Of a stretch of DNA of 64,000 nucleotides, positions 12,480 through 26,003 are shown piece by piece. The notes under the pieces were generated by a model. The model ran no database searches and was not told where the DNA came from. It saw only the letters and a list, made by a program, of their open reading frames with translations. Position 1 is the first letter of the stretch. Every line of letters starts with the position of its first letter. The DNA is from Osedax fenrisi (taxonomy: Eukaryota > Annelida > Polychaeta > Sabellida > Siboglinidae), in contig OZ025242.1 of NCBI GenBank assembly GCA_964019155.1, forward strand, positions 21,030,592 through 21,094,591, read 5' to 3'. The position numbers were made by a program, and so were the translations under genes.

Positions 12480-13560
12480 GTCAATCTATAGTGAGAAGTG
12501 CAATGGCGCCGCATTCCTGCCAAATATAAATAGACAGGTCAATTGATGGAGCATCTATTAATCTGTCATCGTATTCTACAACAGTTGGAAGAATATTTTG
12601 TGATCCATATATTAAATTGTTTATAGTTATCCAATTTTCAGTTTGGTTATTGCTAGTGAAAATATTTGAATTCAATTTATTTTTTTCATATAATAATTTT
12701 TATTTTTTTATATTTAATAAATGTAATTGGACAAATACTTTTTTAAATAAATTAAAAAGTTTATATTATTTTCTAATAGAATTTTTTAATTTGGATGATA
12801 GCCATGGATACATATGATATTTTGTTATCTGTTTTTTATAAGTCAAAGAATATTATTTATTGATTATTGTATCGACTTTCAAAATAAATGTATCATAATT
12901 TAAAGAAGGATCAGATATATTAAATACATTTTCTCAGTTATGATTGTACATTTCAATATTAAGTAAGTTAATTTTATTTTCATTGGTATTTCTAATATAA
13001 CTATATTCACTGATTACGGTATCTTATCGATGTTAAGTATATTAAAGATTACAGAATGATCTTTTATATCTGTATTAATAACACCATTTAATACATATAT
13101 ATTACTATTTGTTAATCAATGTTTTTTCGATGTTGTTAACTGAGTGGGTATAGTGATTATTTCAATATCATCATCAATAGCTATTAATACATCATTTAAT
13201 GAAGAATATTCTAAATATTTGTTTGTAAATCAAAAACCTCTTTTTTTTTTATAATATACGGATTTAATAATTTAATAATTTAATAATTTAATATACGGAT
13301 AGTTTGAAAAATATTATAATTTTGTAGATAAATTGATGGATTATCTTTATTAATCAACCATGGTTCAACGTTCACGTTTAAGTAAATATTAAAATATCAG
13401 GTTTAACTATTAGAGTATTCATAAAAATAATAAATGTATCAATATTCTCAATGAAACTTCTTATATTTTAAGGCATTATTGTTAAATTGAACTTTATATT
13501 TAATTTATTATAATCATTATTATTATAATAATTAATAAAGTTTGTATTATTCATTTGTAA
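12480..13560 (-). pseudogene. Decayed LINE ORF2 fragment (endonuclease and linker) in the spacer
   Basis: On the minus strand, broken frames show endonuclease-like text: FIENIDTFIIFMNTLIVKPDILIF near the 5' side (about 13,360-13,440), DHSVIFNI for the SDH-type box (about 13,060), and a linker YPWLSSKLKNSIRK (about 12,750-12,800) like that of CR1/Jockey-type LINEs. Many stops are present and no RT domain follows. Confidence 0.6.
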
Positions 13561-13877
13561 AAAATACCCCTTCCTGCTTACACTACATATATATATATAT
13601 ATAATATACTAAGTATGATTTGACTATATCACGCCATACTATATATATACATACGGATTACGTCATAAATAATAGACGAGGTAATATAGGCGATCTATTG
13701 TTTCCTGCATACGCTGGGGTACATAGGTTCACTTTCTTATTATTAGTATACTAATACATATATTATCATCATTTATTAATCAAAATTTAAATGTTCACAT
13801 CCTATTTTATTTTACATGTGTTATAACTTATAACTTATAACCAACTGTGAACTCCTCTCTAATATTTGTATTATATG

Positions 13878-13922
<45 letters not shown>

Positions 13923-13989
13923 TTCATATATATATTTTCATAGAAATATTTCATATAATAATATAAATTATATTATATATTATATATAT

Positions 13990-14041
<52 letters not shown>

Positions 14042-14102
14042 ATACATTATATGCTTATTTATATGTTAATAGCATCGGTTACTTTTAGTTTGATACTAGT
14101 GT

Positions 14103-14153
<51 letters not shown>

Positions 14154-14701
14154 ACGCTATACTATACTATGTGCGTGTATTTTTTATGGATACCTACAGT
14201 ATATTATATATCTTTTAGATACATAAAACGATTGCTGCTTGATTAATGAAAATGCTTTTTAATCCTAAATCGGTTAAGTGCAACTTAGTTGAATAGTGTG
14301 TCTGTCTGTCTGTCTGTATAGATGATGTATAGGACCCCGTTCACAGTCACTCGCATGATCAATAGTTCTACGTAAAAAGATGTGTTCTTCTCAGATACCT
14401 GCAGATATCCTACTGATACTTTATACTTCACTATATATATAGATGACTATACAGCTAACTATGTGTTAAAATAGATATACATATTATAATATAATATATG
14501 TAATTATTTTGTGAATATGTGATGACGTCATTATCTATAAATAGGAAAGTGAAAGGCCGCTAACACGAATACAATAAACATAACTAATGCAAATATTGAT
14601 ATTTGTGGAGATATAGACAATATTACAATATGTACTTTAACCTACTTATCATACACATTTTAATGTAGTGTTACCTGTTTGTGTAAATAAAGGTGTATAT
14701 T

Positions 14702-14978
14702 ATTTGGCTAAGTCGGCTAGTGCATCAGTTACGTAGGTATTAGGATGAGTGTTCAATACAATTGTTTTATTTTATTTGCCCGTCCGGTAAAATATATAAT
14801 AGGTCTTAAAATAATATTTAGAAGTAATCTTATATAATCGTGTATAAATAATTTTCGCTTCTCGTTTATACCATGTATTCATTAATATAAGGGCAGCTAT
14901 AAAGGGACATTAGATCTATATGGTTATAAGTGTAAACCTTCATCAAAGTACCTGGATGGGATGAAAAGACTCCACTAA
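14702..14978 (+). mobile_element. tRNA-derived SINE, degenerate full-length copy (right arm)
   Basis: It starts with an A-box-like TTGGCTAAGTCGGCTAG and a weak B-box-like TGTTCAATAC about 50 nt later, then the family body, ending GGATGAAAAGACTCCAC. It is the mirror of 10,079-10,361. Confidence 0.7.
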
Positions 14979-15122
14979 ACTAATAATATAATAATATAAA
15001 TATATTATAATTATAGCGATCAAAGTATATTTGCAAATGATCGCACATCCTAGATAATTAATGATATTTAATAATATCCATTAATCGTCCATAGAAATCA
15101 AGTGTAGACTTACCGGAGATAT

Positions 15123-15700
15123 ATGTCTGAATGATACTTTCACTTATATTTCTAATACATCAGGTTCGTCCTCATATAAATTCTCATTAAAAATATCATT
15201 TATATTAGGATCTCTTACAGAATTCTGTATAGATTTTATCTATATTTTTGCCATCTCTTTTTTATATCCTTTTCTTCTGAAACCACTCTTGCAGTAATTA
15301 GTTTCATAGCACTACACATTGAGCTACGTGATCCTGTCATCTATTTTATTTCTTTAAACAGGTCTCTTGTTTTACCCATTTTATTATTATCTTCAATTAG
15401 TTTACATTTATCTATGATGTTTTACTCTTTATCCTGTCTTGCTTTCTTCTGGAACGCTGCGTTTAGCTTTATATATTATTCATGATTTCCTTTACCTCGC
15501 ATTTCCTTTCACTAACAATTTTTAAAGCCTCCTCCGATATCCATTTAGAAACTTTCTTTTGACTTTCGGGACCGTTTTATACGCTGTATCTTTTAGTATA
15601 TTTCGAATATCATTCCAAAGTTCTTCGGGTTCTCTATCTTTTATAGTAAGCCCGTTAAACCTATTTTGTATCTCTGCACCGTAGTCAAATCCGATTTTGT
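15123..15700 (-). pseudogene. RTE-type LINE linker remnant (right arm)
   Basis: Inverted copy of 9,153-9,704 with independent small changes. The same NRF-x-GL-IKDREPE and GKTRDLF motifs can be read on the minus strand. Confidence 0.72.
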
Positions 15701-15864
15701 TGATAGAAGTGATTTATATAATGGTATATAAATAAATGATCGCTTCTCGTTAAAAATATTGATGCATTAAAAAAAGAGCGGGTATGAAGGGATATTATAG
15801 CCATGTGGCTATAAGTGTAAATCTTCATCTACGTTCCTAGATAGGATGAAAGGACTCCACCAAA
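15701..15864 (+). mobile_element. tRNA-derived SINE, 3' body fragment (right arm)
   Basis: Mirror of 8,986-9,150. It ends GATGAAAGGACTCCACC followed by an AAAATA-rich tail. Confidence 0.7.
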
Positions 15865-16869
15865 ATAAAAATATAATAATATAATTAAGTTATAATTATA
15901 GCAAACAAAGTATATTTTCAAAAAAACAATACATATACAATACAATGGATGTATAGTATATGTATTGGTATATACATTTATTATGAGATTTGAAAGAATA
16001 TAACATATATAAAAGAATATTATATAATCGGGTTCTGTTTGAATTATAATTTATTATAATGAATAATGTACCTATTAGATATATATGATATTGTTGATAT
16101 TTAATTAATACAATTATAAATTATTTATATATAATTATAAAATTACCAGGGCGAGCTTTCTCGGCATTATATATATATATAATAAAAATATATAATTATA
16201 AAAAAATTAAAATATATTGAAATATAAATATATTGTTGAAAAAAATATATTGCATGATAATTGTATCAATTAAAATAAAAAATTACATTTTCAATAATTA
16301 AAAAAGTTAAATTAATATATTTTTTTTATAAAATTGTAAATTGATAATAAATTAAATAGTAATAATAGTAATCAATTTAATTAAGTAAACATTTGTATAT
16401 TTATATTTTATTTATTACCAATACTTTGTTATTTTTATAATTATATATGTTAAGATACATTTATATTTAATAAAAGTTTAATAATATATGCTATATATAG
16501 TTATTATGATATTTCGACAACATATACTGCCTACAAATAATTGAATAGATTTTAATTTATATAAACTAAACTAATGAGAAGAAATCAATATATTTATTTA
16601 TAAAATGTATAATTATAGGATGGATTTTTTTTGAAAATGTATTTAGGGTATATATATCAAATAATTATTATTTAAATATAAACAAGTAGTATAGGTACCT
16701 ATAGGTACAAGAGTATACTATTATAATGTTATTGTTAAATGAGTATAATATAGTTTATCTATGTTTCATTATATCGACATATATAGTTGTGTATATTATC
16801 ATTAGATATATACATTGTGTATGTATATTAGTCATTATAGAAGTTAACTATTATAAAATGAAACTATAC

Positions 16870-18500
16870 CAAATGTATACCCCTCGTTCGTGCAGGAAGA
16901 AAATAATAATAATATAATAATAATACGTTACAATTTAATAATAATATACATTGAATATAAAACGAACATAAATAATAAGTTGAATGATTTAATGATTAGA
17001 GTTAAAGATAAAAGAAGAAGCAATATTTATAAATATTTTGTGGGACCTAATAGAATTAATGGTAGGAAGGAGGGAATTCCATAGGGTGGGACCGGAATTT
17101 TTAAAGTCTCTAGAATTTATGAAAGTTTTACTAGAGATCTGGGAGATAAGGAGAGAAGCATTTAGGTAACACAGAGAATGTACTATTTTACGTTTTTTAA
17201 TTAGATCAGAGATATAGCTAGGGATGGAAGACTATATTGATTTATGGATTATAGATAGTATAAGTAATTTACACCTGAGGGAGAAGGGTGGCCAAATACG
17301 AGATGATTGATGTGATGTTGTAGTAGAGTTATCCAGTCGTTTTATGCAGTATTTAGTACGTATTGAGGAACGTATAACCGATTTAGTGTTTCAGTAGATT
17401 TAGCAGGATGTAATTCATTATGAAAGAACAGTAGTCAGGTCGGGAGAGTAAAACAGTATTTATTAGAATTTTCGTAAGGTTTCTGGAAAGTGATGTCCGT
17501 ATTTTTTTAATTCTGAAGAGATGAACGCTGGAGGATTTTGTAATGGATGATATGTGATTCTTAAATGATAATATGTCATCAAATACTAATCCTAGGTTTT
17601 TGGAAGAATGGGAAGAAGAAATAATAATGTTATTTAGAGTAAAGTTTGGAAAGGATGTATCAGAATTAGATATATTAAATACATAGTCTTTGAGGAATTA
17701 TTTAGTAATTTATTGGAGAGGAGCCATAATACTATGCAGTTATCACACTCGATTAATTCAGAGATAATGGTATTATGAGAATTTATATGGGAAAGGGTAA
17801 AGAGTTGAATATTATCAGCAAAAATATGCTAGTGTATTTGGAAAGTTATTAATTAGATCATCAATAGGGCGGATATAAATAAAAAAGAGGGATGGACATA
17901 GACATTATCCTTGGGGAATATCATGGTTAAGTGGAGAAGTAGCGAGTAATATTTTTCAATCATAATAGAGATATTGCGGTTTGTCAGATATGAAGTAACC
18001 CATTTTAATTCTAAGCCAGATATACCAATTATAGCAAGACACGAGATTAATATGTTTTGGTCCAGTGTATCAAAAGCAGATTAAAGATCGAGTAGGATTA
18101 GCTAGCAACACATGTTGCTTTTTAAAGTAGATAATACTATGTCAGTAATATGGAGTAAGGCTGTTTCGGTCGAATGACCCTTACGAAAAGCGCTTAGAAC
18201 GAGTCGAAAAGATTATTTGTATGGCGATAAGTTGTTTGGAAACAATTCTTTCTAATATTTTACTTAATAAGGGTAGGTGGGAGATCGGGCGATAATTGCT
18301 ATGGAGGTGTGGATCGAGGCTTTGTTTTTTTAGAATAGGAGAGATTATGGAAGTCTTGAGGCAGGGTGAAATCTAGACAGAGTTTAGTGAGTTCGCTAAA
18401 TTATATCCAATAAAATAGGAGAAAATAAGGGTGAAAGTGTGTGTTATAATGAGATAGGTAGGGGATCAGTGGGGGTAGGTACAGTGAGATTTCACGAGTA
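16870..18500 (-). pseudogene. Decayed CR1/L2-type LINE reverse transcriptase, right arm
   Basis: Inverted copy of 5,690-7,240, read on the minus strand. The same blocks are present (the CGACCGAAACAGCC region for the GHSTET motif near 18,170; the TGATAATATTCAACTC region near 17,800) with different frameshifts, for example a short AT-rich gain near 17,430-17,470. Confidence 0.78.
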
Positions 18501-18523
18501 GGACATGTACTTAATGAATATAC

Positions 18524-19061
18524 TTAATGAGTCAATAGGATGGGTAATAGGGATGGTATGATTGCATATTGAGTATGCGCAAATAATATTTTTAATGAAA
18601 TTTTATTTTCAAATAATCTTTCAAAAATAGGGCATAGTTTAACATTTTTAAAAAATTTGAACATATATATTGCACATGATAAAATCAGTTCTTCGGCGAA
18701 AATATGAGCTTTTTTAGCTTTAGCTATTTTCAATGTAATCTATAATATAATTCATTTCAAATATTATTATCTTATGATTTTAAATGAATAGTCATATAGA
18801 ATATAAGACCAATCAAATATAATCAAGTTAAACACCTATTAATGCTAGCGTAGTACTATAACATTAACTAATATAAATATATTGTATAATTATAATTGTT
18901 ATTTTAAGAATAATTATACATTAAATAATTTAAATTAATTATATATCTAAAGAAATTCAATAAAATATATTAAATACTGGGTCATCTTGTTGATTTAAAA
19001 ATCATTTATGAAAATACTCGTCATGTTACAGTATGAATATATTATATACAGTACATGAATA

Positions 19062-19110
<49 letters not shown>

Positions 19111-19572
19111 TAAAATATATTTACTAAATGTATTACATTATGCAATATATATCTAAAATTATATTGTAAAAAAAGTAATTGTATATAAACAATATAACAA
19201 GGTTCCATTAATTATTTAAACTTTATTTAGGTAGTCACTGAAAATTAATAACAAATATAAGTTATCATAAATTATTTATATAATTTATATAAATAAATAA
19301 TTATCACGAAATATTGGTTATTTATCTGAAATAAATTGGAACTTTGAATTAACTTTAAATTATGTAATATTAAATATTAAAAAATAAAAATAATTAAAAT
19401 TCTAATTTAATAATTCTAAATTTATATATCTATTTAATAACTCATATTTATACTAATAATGATAATAGAATCAATGATATTAAAGTAATTATAAATTATT
19501 ATTTAGTAATATATTTAATTTTAAAATTAATATGTTTATAATAATGTTAATTTGTCATTATTAATGTATATA
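18524..19572. other. Right-arm sequence without a gene
   Basis: Positions 18,524-18,735 mirror 5,466-5,660 (a slightly GC-richer block of unknown origin); the rest is AT-rich and mirrors 4,545-5,460. A (TA)n tract lies at 19,068-19,108. Confidence 0.6.
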
Positions 19573-19941
19573 TATCATAGACATTAGAGTGAGGTAGACT
19601 GTGATTCGATATCTCAAAAGCGTAACAATTTGAAAACCACTGACGCCATTACAGAAAACCACATTTACAATATTCAAATAATTATATTATTTTTATATTT
19701 TTTCGAATAAAATTATCTGTTGTTGTATTATTAATTGTCATAACTCTCATAAAAATAGACCTAAATAAATTCCCTTTTACAATTTAATTAATTATATTAT
19801 GCTAATATAATATTTTCTTATATTATTATTATAAATATGCTAATAAATAAGTTATTAAATTATATTTATTATAATTAATATATTATATAAAATGTATACG
19901 CAATTTCGCGATCTTTTTAGTAGTGCCTCTATTGGTTTTAA

Positions 19942-20576
19942 GGGGATCCCGCACATTTAAAGTGATGATAATTTATTATTTTTTATATTTTTTTTTATTA
20001 CATAATAATACCTATTGTAGTGTTTTTTAGTATCTGTAAAAAAATTAGACATGAATTCAGTCTAGAAATGGCATAAAAATGTGTTTTATGACGATATGAT
20101 AATGCTATATTATATACTATTCAATATTACATTTTTATGCTGTCAAACTTCAAACGCTGTTTTCTCAGAATCATTATTTCGCGTTAGGTATATACATTCA
20201 AAAATATAGAACTTAAAAACTATTATAATTATAATATTAATTTTTGTTGTATTATATAGAATTTAATTATGTGAATAGTAAAATAGAGAGATAATTAGTA
20301 AAATGTATAGAATTCATTGTATAAAATGAAATTTTCTATAGAAATACCATCATTTTGGTATCGCTAATTTTTAATTTAGATATATATAATATAATAAATA
20401 ATAATATTAAAAATAACTTTTATTTTCCTATGCATGTATATATTATGAATACATTACAAAAAAAGTAGGTCAATTGAATGAATAGAATATCAGTTCTATC
20501 TTTTTTAGTGAACATATATTTTTCCTATCTATTTATACACGAAATTGGCAAATTGCGTGTTATGTGCGGGATCCCC
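19942..20576. mobile_element. 635-bp MITE with TTAA target duplication (piggyBac-like)
   Basis: Perfect 15-bp terminal inverted repeats, GGGGATCCCGCACAT, are each flanked by TTAA (19,938-19,941 and 20,577-20,580). TTAA duplication is the hallmark of piggyBac-type transposition, although the tip is GGGG rather than the common CCC. No coding frame inside. Confidence 0.82.
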
Positions 20577-20599
20577 TTAAATCGTGAATTCGACGCACG

Positions 20600-21040
20600 C
20601 CATTCTCTTTTAAATTTATGCTGCTATAAATATGATAATTCTATAAAGTTATAATAATTATACTATTATACTAGAATATTCAAATGTATAGAAGAATATT
20701 TTTAAAAATAGAATATTTATATTTTATCACGCCATTATAATAATAGTGAATGCTCATCTTGGCCGCCGATATATATCATAGTTAAAGTTGGGCGTGCTTA
20801 TTAAGGTGCCTAATACTGTGGGTGTTAGTTAACATAATTATTTCACTTGTTTGGTTTGGTGTATCCATAATAATGGCGTTCAAAATCAAAGAAACGCTCA
20901 TAAAAGGATATTAAAATTGCACATAAATGTTATATATTTATAATTATGTGTATTTGACTGTCAACCATTTACAGTAATATAATAATAATTATTTACATTG
21001 TAGATATATGCATTTATTTATAATTTTAAATAAATGTCTA

Positions 21041-21077
<37 letters not shown>

Positions 21078-21112
21078 TATACATATGTGTATATATATAA
21101 TATATAAGTTGC

Positions 21113-21172
<60 letters not shown>

Positions 21173-22049
21173 TAACGATAGATAATTAGATAGCGCAACA
21201 TAAAATTGGTGTTTATTAATATAATTGTTCAAATTAAAGTTGTTGGGTACAATAAATTTATTGTTTACATAAAAGTTAATGAAATAGTTTGGTCGTAATA
21301 GTACTCAATATATTTACAAAAAGTGAGACGGGTATCGAGCGAGTTTATCCATTTGTAAATAAATATTATATGCTTATATACAAATATTTATGTATACTTA
21401 TATGTTATGCCCTACTACTTATATTATATAAATCATATAGACGAGACCATACAAGTTCCAGATATCTTTATTCAAGTTATATTCTACAACTATAGTTGTA
21501 GTATACGTTAGATAATTCATCGACGCGTTCGTTTCGACTTCGAGTAATAAAAAGCCTAGAACACAACCGGTCTCGCTATGCCCACGATATCTGTAGGGTC
21601 GTAAACTATACAATTACGCATGAATTATACTTAGTATACTGAAGTAATTAAGACATTCAGAGGCAATCATGTTACATGTGTTTCGGGTAAGATTTCTTAG
21701 AAGTCGATAACTGTCATCGTGTTTGCTGGTTCCGGGTCTTGCACTGTTGTCGCTGTTCATTGTCACTATTATCTCCATCGTTATATAAAATATATCTATA
21801 ACTCGACTAGGCTATATCAATAAGAGACGGTTAATGCGTATGGGGCTAGCTAGGCTATATCCATAAGAGACACTTAATGCGTATGGGGCTAGCTAGGCTA
21901 TATCCAATAGAGACGCTTGATGCGTATGAGGCTGGATAGACTATAACCAAAAGCGATACTGTACTTAATAAACTATAAAAACGACATTCGCTTGTCTCGT
22001 CTCCTTCCTTGACTTCAAAGTCCTCCATCGTATATTATATATATATATA
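20600..22049. other. Interior of the 5.7-kb element, function unknown
   Basis: It contains (TA)n tracts at 21,040-21,071 and 21,118-21,165, a GC-richer block at 21,290-21,780 with no recognised protein, and the 43-bp minisatellite at 21,803-21,955. Confidence 0.5.
21803..21955. repeat. 43-bp minisatellite, about 3.5 copies
   Basis: Units start CTAGGCTATATC at 21,807, 21,850 and 21,893; the fourth is diverged. Each contains TAAGAGAC (or ATAGAGAC) and a TGCGTATG core. Confidence 0.85.
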
Positions 22050-22893
22050 CAGAGCTGGGCAGTATCGCCGATACAGTATCTATTAAGGCAAAAAATCAGT
22101 ATCGTAGATACATATGTATTTGTATTTGTATCTATTATACAAATTACAAAAGTATTTGTAATCGTATCTATTAGTCATAAATAGTATCTACGATACGTAT
22201 CTACTAAGACAATTATGTAAACAAATACAAATACATTTCATTAAATGATATATTATTTGGACATTATATGTATTTTATATCAATATTTTATAATATAATA
22301 TTATAAATTAATTTTAATATAAATAAAAAATAAATATATTTTTAATAAAATATCTTTTGTAAATATTGAAATTAATTCATTGTTAAAAATTATGATATAT
22401 CAATTATATTGATTTATTCTCAAAAACCTTGTATTCATTTATTGAAAACAAAGACATTATTTTGATAGTATATTTTAAATAATAATTGATTTATAATTCA
22501 AATATATATTATATTGAAAGATAAAATCATTTTAATAAATATGATTAATTCTAAATAATAATAACTAATAATATATTATAATTAATAATTTATTTTTTGT
22601 ATATTTTATAATTGCCTATATTCGTATTGAAAATTCGAAAGTAAAGTTCGCTGATTATTTTCAGTTGAAAAATAGTATATTGTAATAATATATATGTATC
22701 TATAGTCTGTAATAGCTAATAGTATAATTGCAGATGAAATAAACGCTGGTACACTAAAAGATTCATCGTGGGCATCATTCAATGTCATTAAATGTCAACA
22801 AATGTATTCTATATCATCTATTGAAGAACACGTTATAAGGTGTAAATATTTAATATGTCTTTTAAAGGGGGTGTTCCGCTACCAGTATTTCAA

Positions 22894-23635
22894 GAAATAA
22901 TGCCCGGAAATGTTTGCTAGAAAGTTATTTTCTAGCAAGTTAACTAACAATTGTTGTGGGTTATCCTATTAAGGGGAAGTAACCGAATACGGACAATCTC
23001 GGTATCTTAGAAACAATAAATCCTACAAAAAATGTTAATTAATAAAATATTCATAATTATATAAATAGTCTAAATAAGTATTTTATTTTTTAATTATTCA
23101 AAATTGTGCTGATAACCAATACATTGATTTTTTTTATTACGTTTTTAAATTTATGAACATAATTTTTTACTTAAAACCTTCTCAAGAATATACAAATGTA
23201 TGAATATAAAACAACAATATATTAAAAACTAAAGCATTCTGAACATTATATACAAAATTGCTATATTTTTTATCAAATATTAATTAAGTTATAAGCATAT
23301 ATGCATATATGCATATATATATATATCTAGAGATCACATAAGTTGCTATTACGGACACTCTATATATCTTAATACGGACACCCTATACAAAATCATCGCC
23401 AATCGTTTAAATTATTCTGATGTCTATAAAAATGGCGTGCGTTATAATATTGATACCACAAATGAAGTTAAATTTAAAAATGTTATTATTTAGATACTTA
23501 ATTTGTATTATTAATTAATAAAATAATAAAAATTAATAAATTAATTACTAATTAAATTATATTAAATTATTCATAAATTTAATTATAAATAATGTAATTG
23601 TAATATATCTTATTGGTTTATTAATAATATATATT

Positions 23636-23672
<37 letters not shown>

Positions 23673-24016
23673 TATCTAGTGGTATATAGAGTATCCGTAT
23701 TATAACACAGGGTGTCCGTATTCGGAAATGGGTACCGAATTCGGACACCACCATTATATATGGAATAAAAATATTAAATATAATTGTATAATCACAATAA
23801 TATCTATAATCATATAATATTAATATAATGTACATTTTAAATAAAAATATTGAGTCATAAAATGTTTAGAACATTTAATGTTAAAGTGTTAGTATTAGGT
23901 AACTTTCCCCTACTTTCCGGCAAATTTACGGATAATATTTAGTAACTTCAAATGGGGTATCTCACTTCAATTTGCTAGAAAATCACTTTCTAGCAAACAT
24001 TTCCGAACATTATTTC
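22894..24016. mobile_element. Nested TIR unit inside the hAT-like element
   Basis: Inverted repeats of about 45 bp (22,894-22,940 and 23,970-24,016) share GAAATAATG, CGGAAATGTTTGCTAGAAAG and ATTTTCTAGCAA. Each TIR contains its own small hairpin (TTGCTAGAAA against TTTCTAGCAA). Confidence 0.7.
22974..23912. mobile_element. Innermost inverted-repeat unit
   Basis: It starts TTAAGGGGAAGTAACCGAAT and ends with the inverse GGTAACTTTCCCC, about 0.94 kb. Inside, a second inverted pair with TACGGACACCCT lies at 23,345-23,395 and 23,690-23,750. It may be a further nested insertion or the subterminal structure of the unit around it. Confidence 0.5.
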
Positions 24017-24283
24017 AGTATAATGTACCTTGATATGTAGTACATATTATATACTATAAAATTTGAAATCAATGAATATATAAAATATATATTAGGTATA
24101 TGAAATGATATATATATATATTGTAAATACATATAATGTATTTGTATCTACTAAGAAAATTATGTATTTGTAATTGTATCTACTATGATTTTTTTTAAAG
24201 TAATTGTAGTAATATCTATTATAAGAAAAAAGTGTGTAATTGTAATTGTATCTATTATACATTTTTTGAGTATCGTGCCCTGC

Positions 24284-24322
<39 letters not shown>

Positions 24323-25587
24323 TATTAAAAGATAATTATTAATCTTATATGAAAATATTATTAATATATTTAAATGTATTTAAAATATGTTAAAAATATT
24401 TATTTTATTAAATTAATTATTAAATAATTTATTTATTACATTTTTAATAATATTATATATGTTTTACCAAACAATTAATTATAAAACTAATACAAATTAT
24501 TTATTCATATTACATAAAAAATACTTAAAATTATTTGAAATTAAGATAACATTATTTGAAAAATTAAAATAATAAATAACCAAGAAAAAATTGACCATTT
24601 TGATTAATTTAATATAATATTTATAATTTATATTAATATAATATATTTAAACGAATAATGTGTGAAAAATTCATCGTAAAATATTAATTAACAAATGATC
24701 TGCATATTTGTTTTTAATAACAAATAACACGTGTTATTTGTATTTATTTGTATGTACATACAAATACCTATATATATATGGACTAATTTTATATACATAA
24801 ATTTGACATTGTTTTACATATAACTTTTTTATTTTTATTCTGATTAAAAAATGAAAATATGTAACTCATATTACTTTTTAATTATCTTTCCAATGGTGGT
24901 AATATTATTTTATTCTAGCATCAATACAAAAAACTCATTATTATATATTGAACATATCAATCGGCGAAATTTAGTCTTATAGATTTACTATTTCGACCGA
25001 AAGATGGTATAATAGTATAATGATTTAATATATTATGTGATATAAAAATCAATAATAGTTTTATTAACTATATTTATACAAAATATATAATATATTAGTA
25101 GTTAGGAGTAGGAAAATTATAATATAACTTTAAAATTTACTAATATATTAAATATTATTTTGTGGTTTTCTGTAATGGCGAATTCTTCTACACGACTTTT
25201 ACGCTAAAATAGGTAACGTGACGCGTCGAATAGCAATCTACCTCACTCAATATCTATGATATATATATATTATTAAAATAAATGTAAATAAAATTAAAAT
25301 CAATAACATCTTTATGATATATTCACATTAAACACATCTACATATTGAATACATATTATACAATAAATATAATATATTCTCAATAATATAATCGATATTA
25401 TTACAATAATATATAAAAACTATCTAAATAATCAATCACCCTTCACAAATATATTAGCGACACCCATATCGTTTATAATAATTTAACTTTTTCACTGTAT
25501 TGTATTAAGATTTACTAACAACCTTATAAGGAATTTACATATAAATATGTGCACGTAATATTATTTAACCATATGATATTATTAAAC

Positions 25588-25673
25588 CACGTGATATTTG
25601 CATTACTATATATAACATAGTCTGTATGTTACCTGCATTACGAATATAACACGTCAATAACTCACTGATTAAG
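25588..25673 (+). promoter_or_regulatory. Promoter and non-coding first exon of the right peptide gene
   Basis: CACGTG E-box at 25,588-25,593, TATA box CTATATATAA at 25,606-25,615, then a short leader ending at the donor ATTAAG|GTACAC (25,673). The partner acceptor is GAACAG at 26,002. The layout and spacing are the same as in the left arm. Confidence 0.55.
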
Positions 25674-26003
25674 GTACACTGTTATATTAGTATATTATTC
25701 TTAGATACATTACTTGTTTTGTATATAGTAAATCATATTAATATTAATTATGATATAATAACATACCTTATTATATATATATATATATATACCTTTCATA
25801 TTTGTAGGCCCACTATTAATAACTATGTTTATTTATTCCTATTCATTTTTCTGACTTGGAAGATATCTCGATAAGTTCATAACAACTTATATATCTATCT
25901 GGGGTTATTCTCGTTTATTACGAATAACCAATCTGATTATTATTATATTATTTGAATACTTCACTGTTCAATATATTATATACTACCGATGATATTGAAC
26001 AGG

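Larger units (their letters stand above)
11306..13594. other. Spacer of the giant inverted repeat
   Basis: This sequence has no mirror copy. It holds (TA)n at 11,635-11,690, a three-copy 13-bp direct repeat (CCAAGTCCTACCT) from 11,791, a GC-richer block at 11,700-12,200 of unknown origin, and a decayed LINE on the minus strand from about 13,560 to 12,480. Confidence 0.75.
22050..24287. mobile_element. hAT-like non-autonomous element, 2.24 kb
   Basis: The tips are CAGAGCTGGGCAGTATCG and, inverted at the other end, CAGAGCAGGGCACGATAC. Eight-bp TATATATA flanks on both sides are compatible with a hAT duplication but uninformative because they lie in TA repeats. About 150 bp at each end hold repeated GTATCTAYTA and TTTGTAATCGTATC-type motifs in both orientations, as expected for subterminal transposase sites. 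The middle is occupied by another TIR unit. No transposase frame. Confidence 0.72.
19573..25260. mobile_element. 5.7-kb terminal-inverted-repeat element, right arm only
   Basis: It begins ATCATAGACATTAGAGTGAG and ends with the inverse of ATCATAGATATTGAGTGAGG. Inverted similarity continues about 100 bp inward, including GCCATTACAGAAAACCAC at both ends (19,645-19,665 and 25,160-25,180). The left arm has the empty site in a (TA)n tract near 4,545. No transposase frame is recognisable. Much of its length is made of later insertions: a TTAA-flanked MITE, a minisatellite, and a hAT-like element with nested TIR units. Confidence 0.78.
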
